From Paenibacillus etheri (GTDB lineage Bacteria; Bacillota; Bacilli; Paenibacillales; Paenibacillaceae), in the NCBI RefSeq assembly GCF_001012825.1, contig NZ_LCZJ02000014.1:1-64000 (forward strand): a stretch of DNA of 64,000 nucleotides, read 5' to 3'. The translations under genes were made by a program, and so were the position numbers. The notes below the pieces were generated by a model. That model saw only the letters and a program-made list of their open reading frames with translations. It was not told the DNA's origin and searched no databases. Shown here piece after piece: positions 63,008 through 64,000 of the stretch; within the stretch, counting starts at the first letter, position 1, and every line of letters starts with the position of its first letter.

Positions 63008-64000
63008 ATGGAGCAATGGTCCCAAAGTAAGTGGTTCCGCTGGATGATCGGAGTGCTGCTCTCCCTGATCATTTTGTATTTCGTTTGGTTGCTTCGTCCG
63101 ATGCTGCAGGGGATATTTGTATTTTTGAAGGCAATCCTCGCTCCATTTCTGGCAGCTATGATTATTTCATACGTGCTGAATCCCGTCGTTAGTATGCTGG
63201 CCGGACGGAAGATGCCGCGTAGTGTAGCTGTTCTACTTATATATGCAGTGTTTTTAACGGCGATTGCAGTGATTGCCATTAACCTTATCCCGATGTTTAT
63301 CGAGCAGCTGGAAGAGTTAAATGAACATTTGCCAGAGATGACGCTGCAAGCCCAAGGGCTGATGCGACACATGAATTCAAGACTAATACCGCCCGGGGTC
63401 GAGATGGGGATGAACAACTGGTTTTTTCAACTGGAGAGTCGTCTCGCAGAGGGGATTTCTAATTTTCTCGATAATATAGGGACAACGATTAACGTGCTGT
63501 TCAATGCTTTTATCGTGCCGTTTCTAGTGTTCTATATACTGAAGGATTTTGATGTGTTTGAACGGACGGTGGTCTCTTGTCTGCCCCGCGCACGGCGTAA
63601 GTCTATTGTTACCTTGTTAAAAGATATCGATGATGCACTTGGCAACTACATTCGTGGACAGTTTCTGGTCTGCATTATTATCGGTGTGCTCGCCTATATC
63701 GGTTACGCCATCATCGGAATGCCGTATGCTTTACTGTTCGCCAGTGTGGTAGCAGTTTTCAATATTGTTCCGTATATGGGGCCTTTTTTGGGGGCTGCAC
63801 CAGCCATTGTGATGGCTTCGACAGTCTCGTTTCGTTTAGTGCTACTGGTTGCAGTGGTGAACACTGCGTGCCAAATTGTGGAGAGCAATATTATTTCTCC
63901 ACAGGTGGTGGGGAGGAAGCTGCATTTGCATCCGCTGCTCATTATTTTTGCACTTCTGGTTGGCGGTGAATTGGCAGGAATGATAGGACTTATCCTTGCT
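63008..64000 (+). CDS. AI-2E family transporter (YrrI-like), partial
   Basis: 331 codons are open from ATG 63008, seven bases behind AGGAGGG, to the window edge without a stop; the gene continues beyond. Hydrophobic helices lie at about 14-35, 38-60, 75-97, 155-175 and in the last 120 residues. Family motifs are seen: P-F-L-A-A-M-I-I-S-Y-V-L-N-P, Y-I-L-K-D, G-N-Y-I-R-G-Q, V-P-Y-M-G-P-F-L-G, and I-S-P-Q-V-V-G-R-K-L-H-L-H-P-L. B. subtilis yrrI occupies the same position after yrrD. The family includes the AI-2 exporter TqsA, but substrates vary. Confidence 0.9.
   Translation, partial: MEQWSQSKWFRWMIGVLLSLIILYFVWLLRPMLQGIFVFLKAILAPFLAAMIISYVLNPVVSMLAGRKMPRSVAVLLIYAVFLTAIAVIAINLIPMFIEQLEELNEHLPEMTLQAQGLMRHMNSRLIPPGVEMGMNNWFFQLESRLAEGISNFLDNIGTTINVLFNAFIVPFLVFYILKDFDVFERTVVSCLPRARRKSIVTLLKDIDDALGNYIRGQFLVCIIIGVLAYIGYAIIGMPYALLFASVVAVFNIVPYMGPFLGAAPAIVMASTVSFRLVLLVAVVNTACQIVESNIISPQVVGRKLHLHPLLIIFALLVGGELAGMIGLILA

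Overview
The window is chromosomal DNA of a spore-forming, low-to-mid-GC member of the Bacillota. Paenibacillus or a close relative is the best fit. The evidence is gene content and order: bofC-ruvC-ruvA-ruvB-(spoIID-like)-queA-tgt-yajC, spoVB-comN-secD-secF, recJ-apt-relA-dtd, hisS-aspS-tcdA and rarA, then cymR, a cysteine desulfurase, a PRC-barrel gene and an AI-2E transporter. This is the 'yrb/yrv/yrr' backbone known from Bacillus subtilis. It differs by having ruvC, separate secD and secF, and several inserted blocks. Sporulation genes (bofC, spoVB, a SpoIID-family protein) agree with a spore former. The species assignment is inference from synteny, not from a database search.

Layout. 1-473: end of an rRNA operon (23S 3' end, spacer, 5S, terminator). 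638-1171: TmrB-like P-loop protein. 1202-2302: nine tRNAs (Glu, Val, fMet, Asp, Lys, Gly, Arg, Leu, Lys), followed by a 227-nt group IIC intron relic placed just behind the last terminator. 2610-5403: aldo/keto reductase, FabV enoyl reductase and an aldo/keto reductase relic, all on the minus strand. 5587-9874: three-gene operon (ornithine cyclodeaminase family, M19 dipeptidase, CocE/NonD-family hydrolase). 9991-17811: bofC, ruvCAB, spoIID-like, queA, tgt, yajC. 17925-24644: membrane proteins, spoVB, comN, secDF. 24811-33404: CDF-family protein, recJ, a 3 x 65-bp tandem repeat, apt, uraA, relA, dtd. 33566-34796: a small ORF, a broken PfpI-type gene and an unknown gene. 35025-39420: promoter and T-box leader, hisS, aspS, tcdA. 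39646-45482: purine permease, helD, a probable leader-peptide/attenuator element, a CD3324-family gene, the first copy of a structured repeat, rarA. 45858-51562: oligopeptide ABC transporter. 51661-53494: mnmA and divergent cymR. 53638-59166: DUF2798 relic, lipoprotein, Asp-box propeller, small extracytoplasmic-type protein and two glycosyltransferases. 59292-64000: YedK/HMCES protein, DUF523 protein, cysteine desulfurase, PRC-barrel protein, zinc-ribbon protein and a partial AI-2E transporter.

How genes work together. Translation and RNA modification dominate the backbone: tRNAs, queA/tgt for queuosine, mnmA with the cysteine desulfurase for 2-thiouridine, hisS/aspS, dtd, tcdA and relA. DNA repair is represented by ruvCAB, recJ, rarA and the HMCES protein, and protein export by yajC and secDF. 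The accessory blocks suggest peptide uptake and breakdown (Opp transporter; OCD/M19/CocE operon) and surface or spore glycosylation (two glycosyltransferases beside two proteins without signal peptides).

The most unusual signals are non-coding: a roughly 100-bp dispersed repeat in three copies whose paired positions change together, the 65-bp triplicate in front of apt, a ten-codon leader ORF whose stop codon forms the loop of a perfect hairpin, and the group IIC relic. Three protein-gene relics and the intron relic share one decay pattern: both ends kept, the middle lost.
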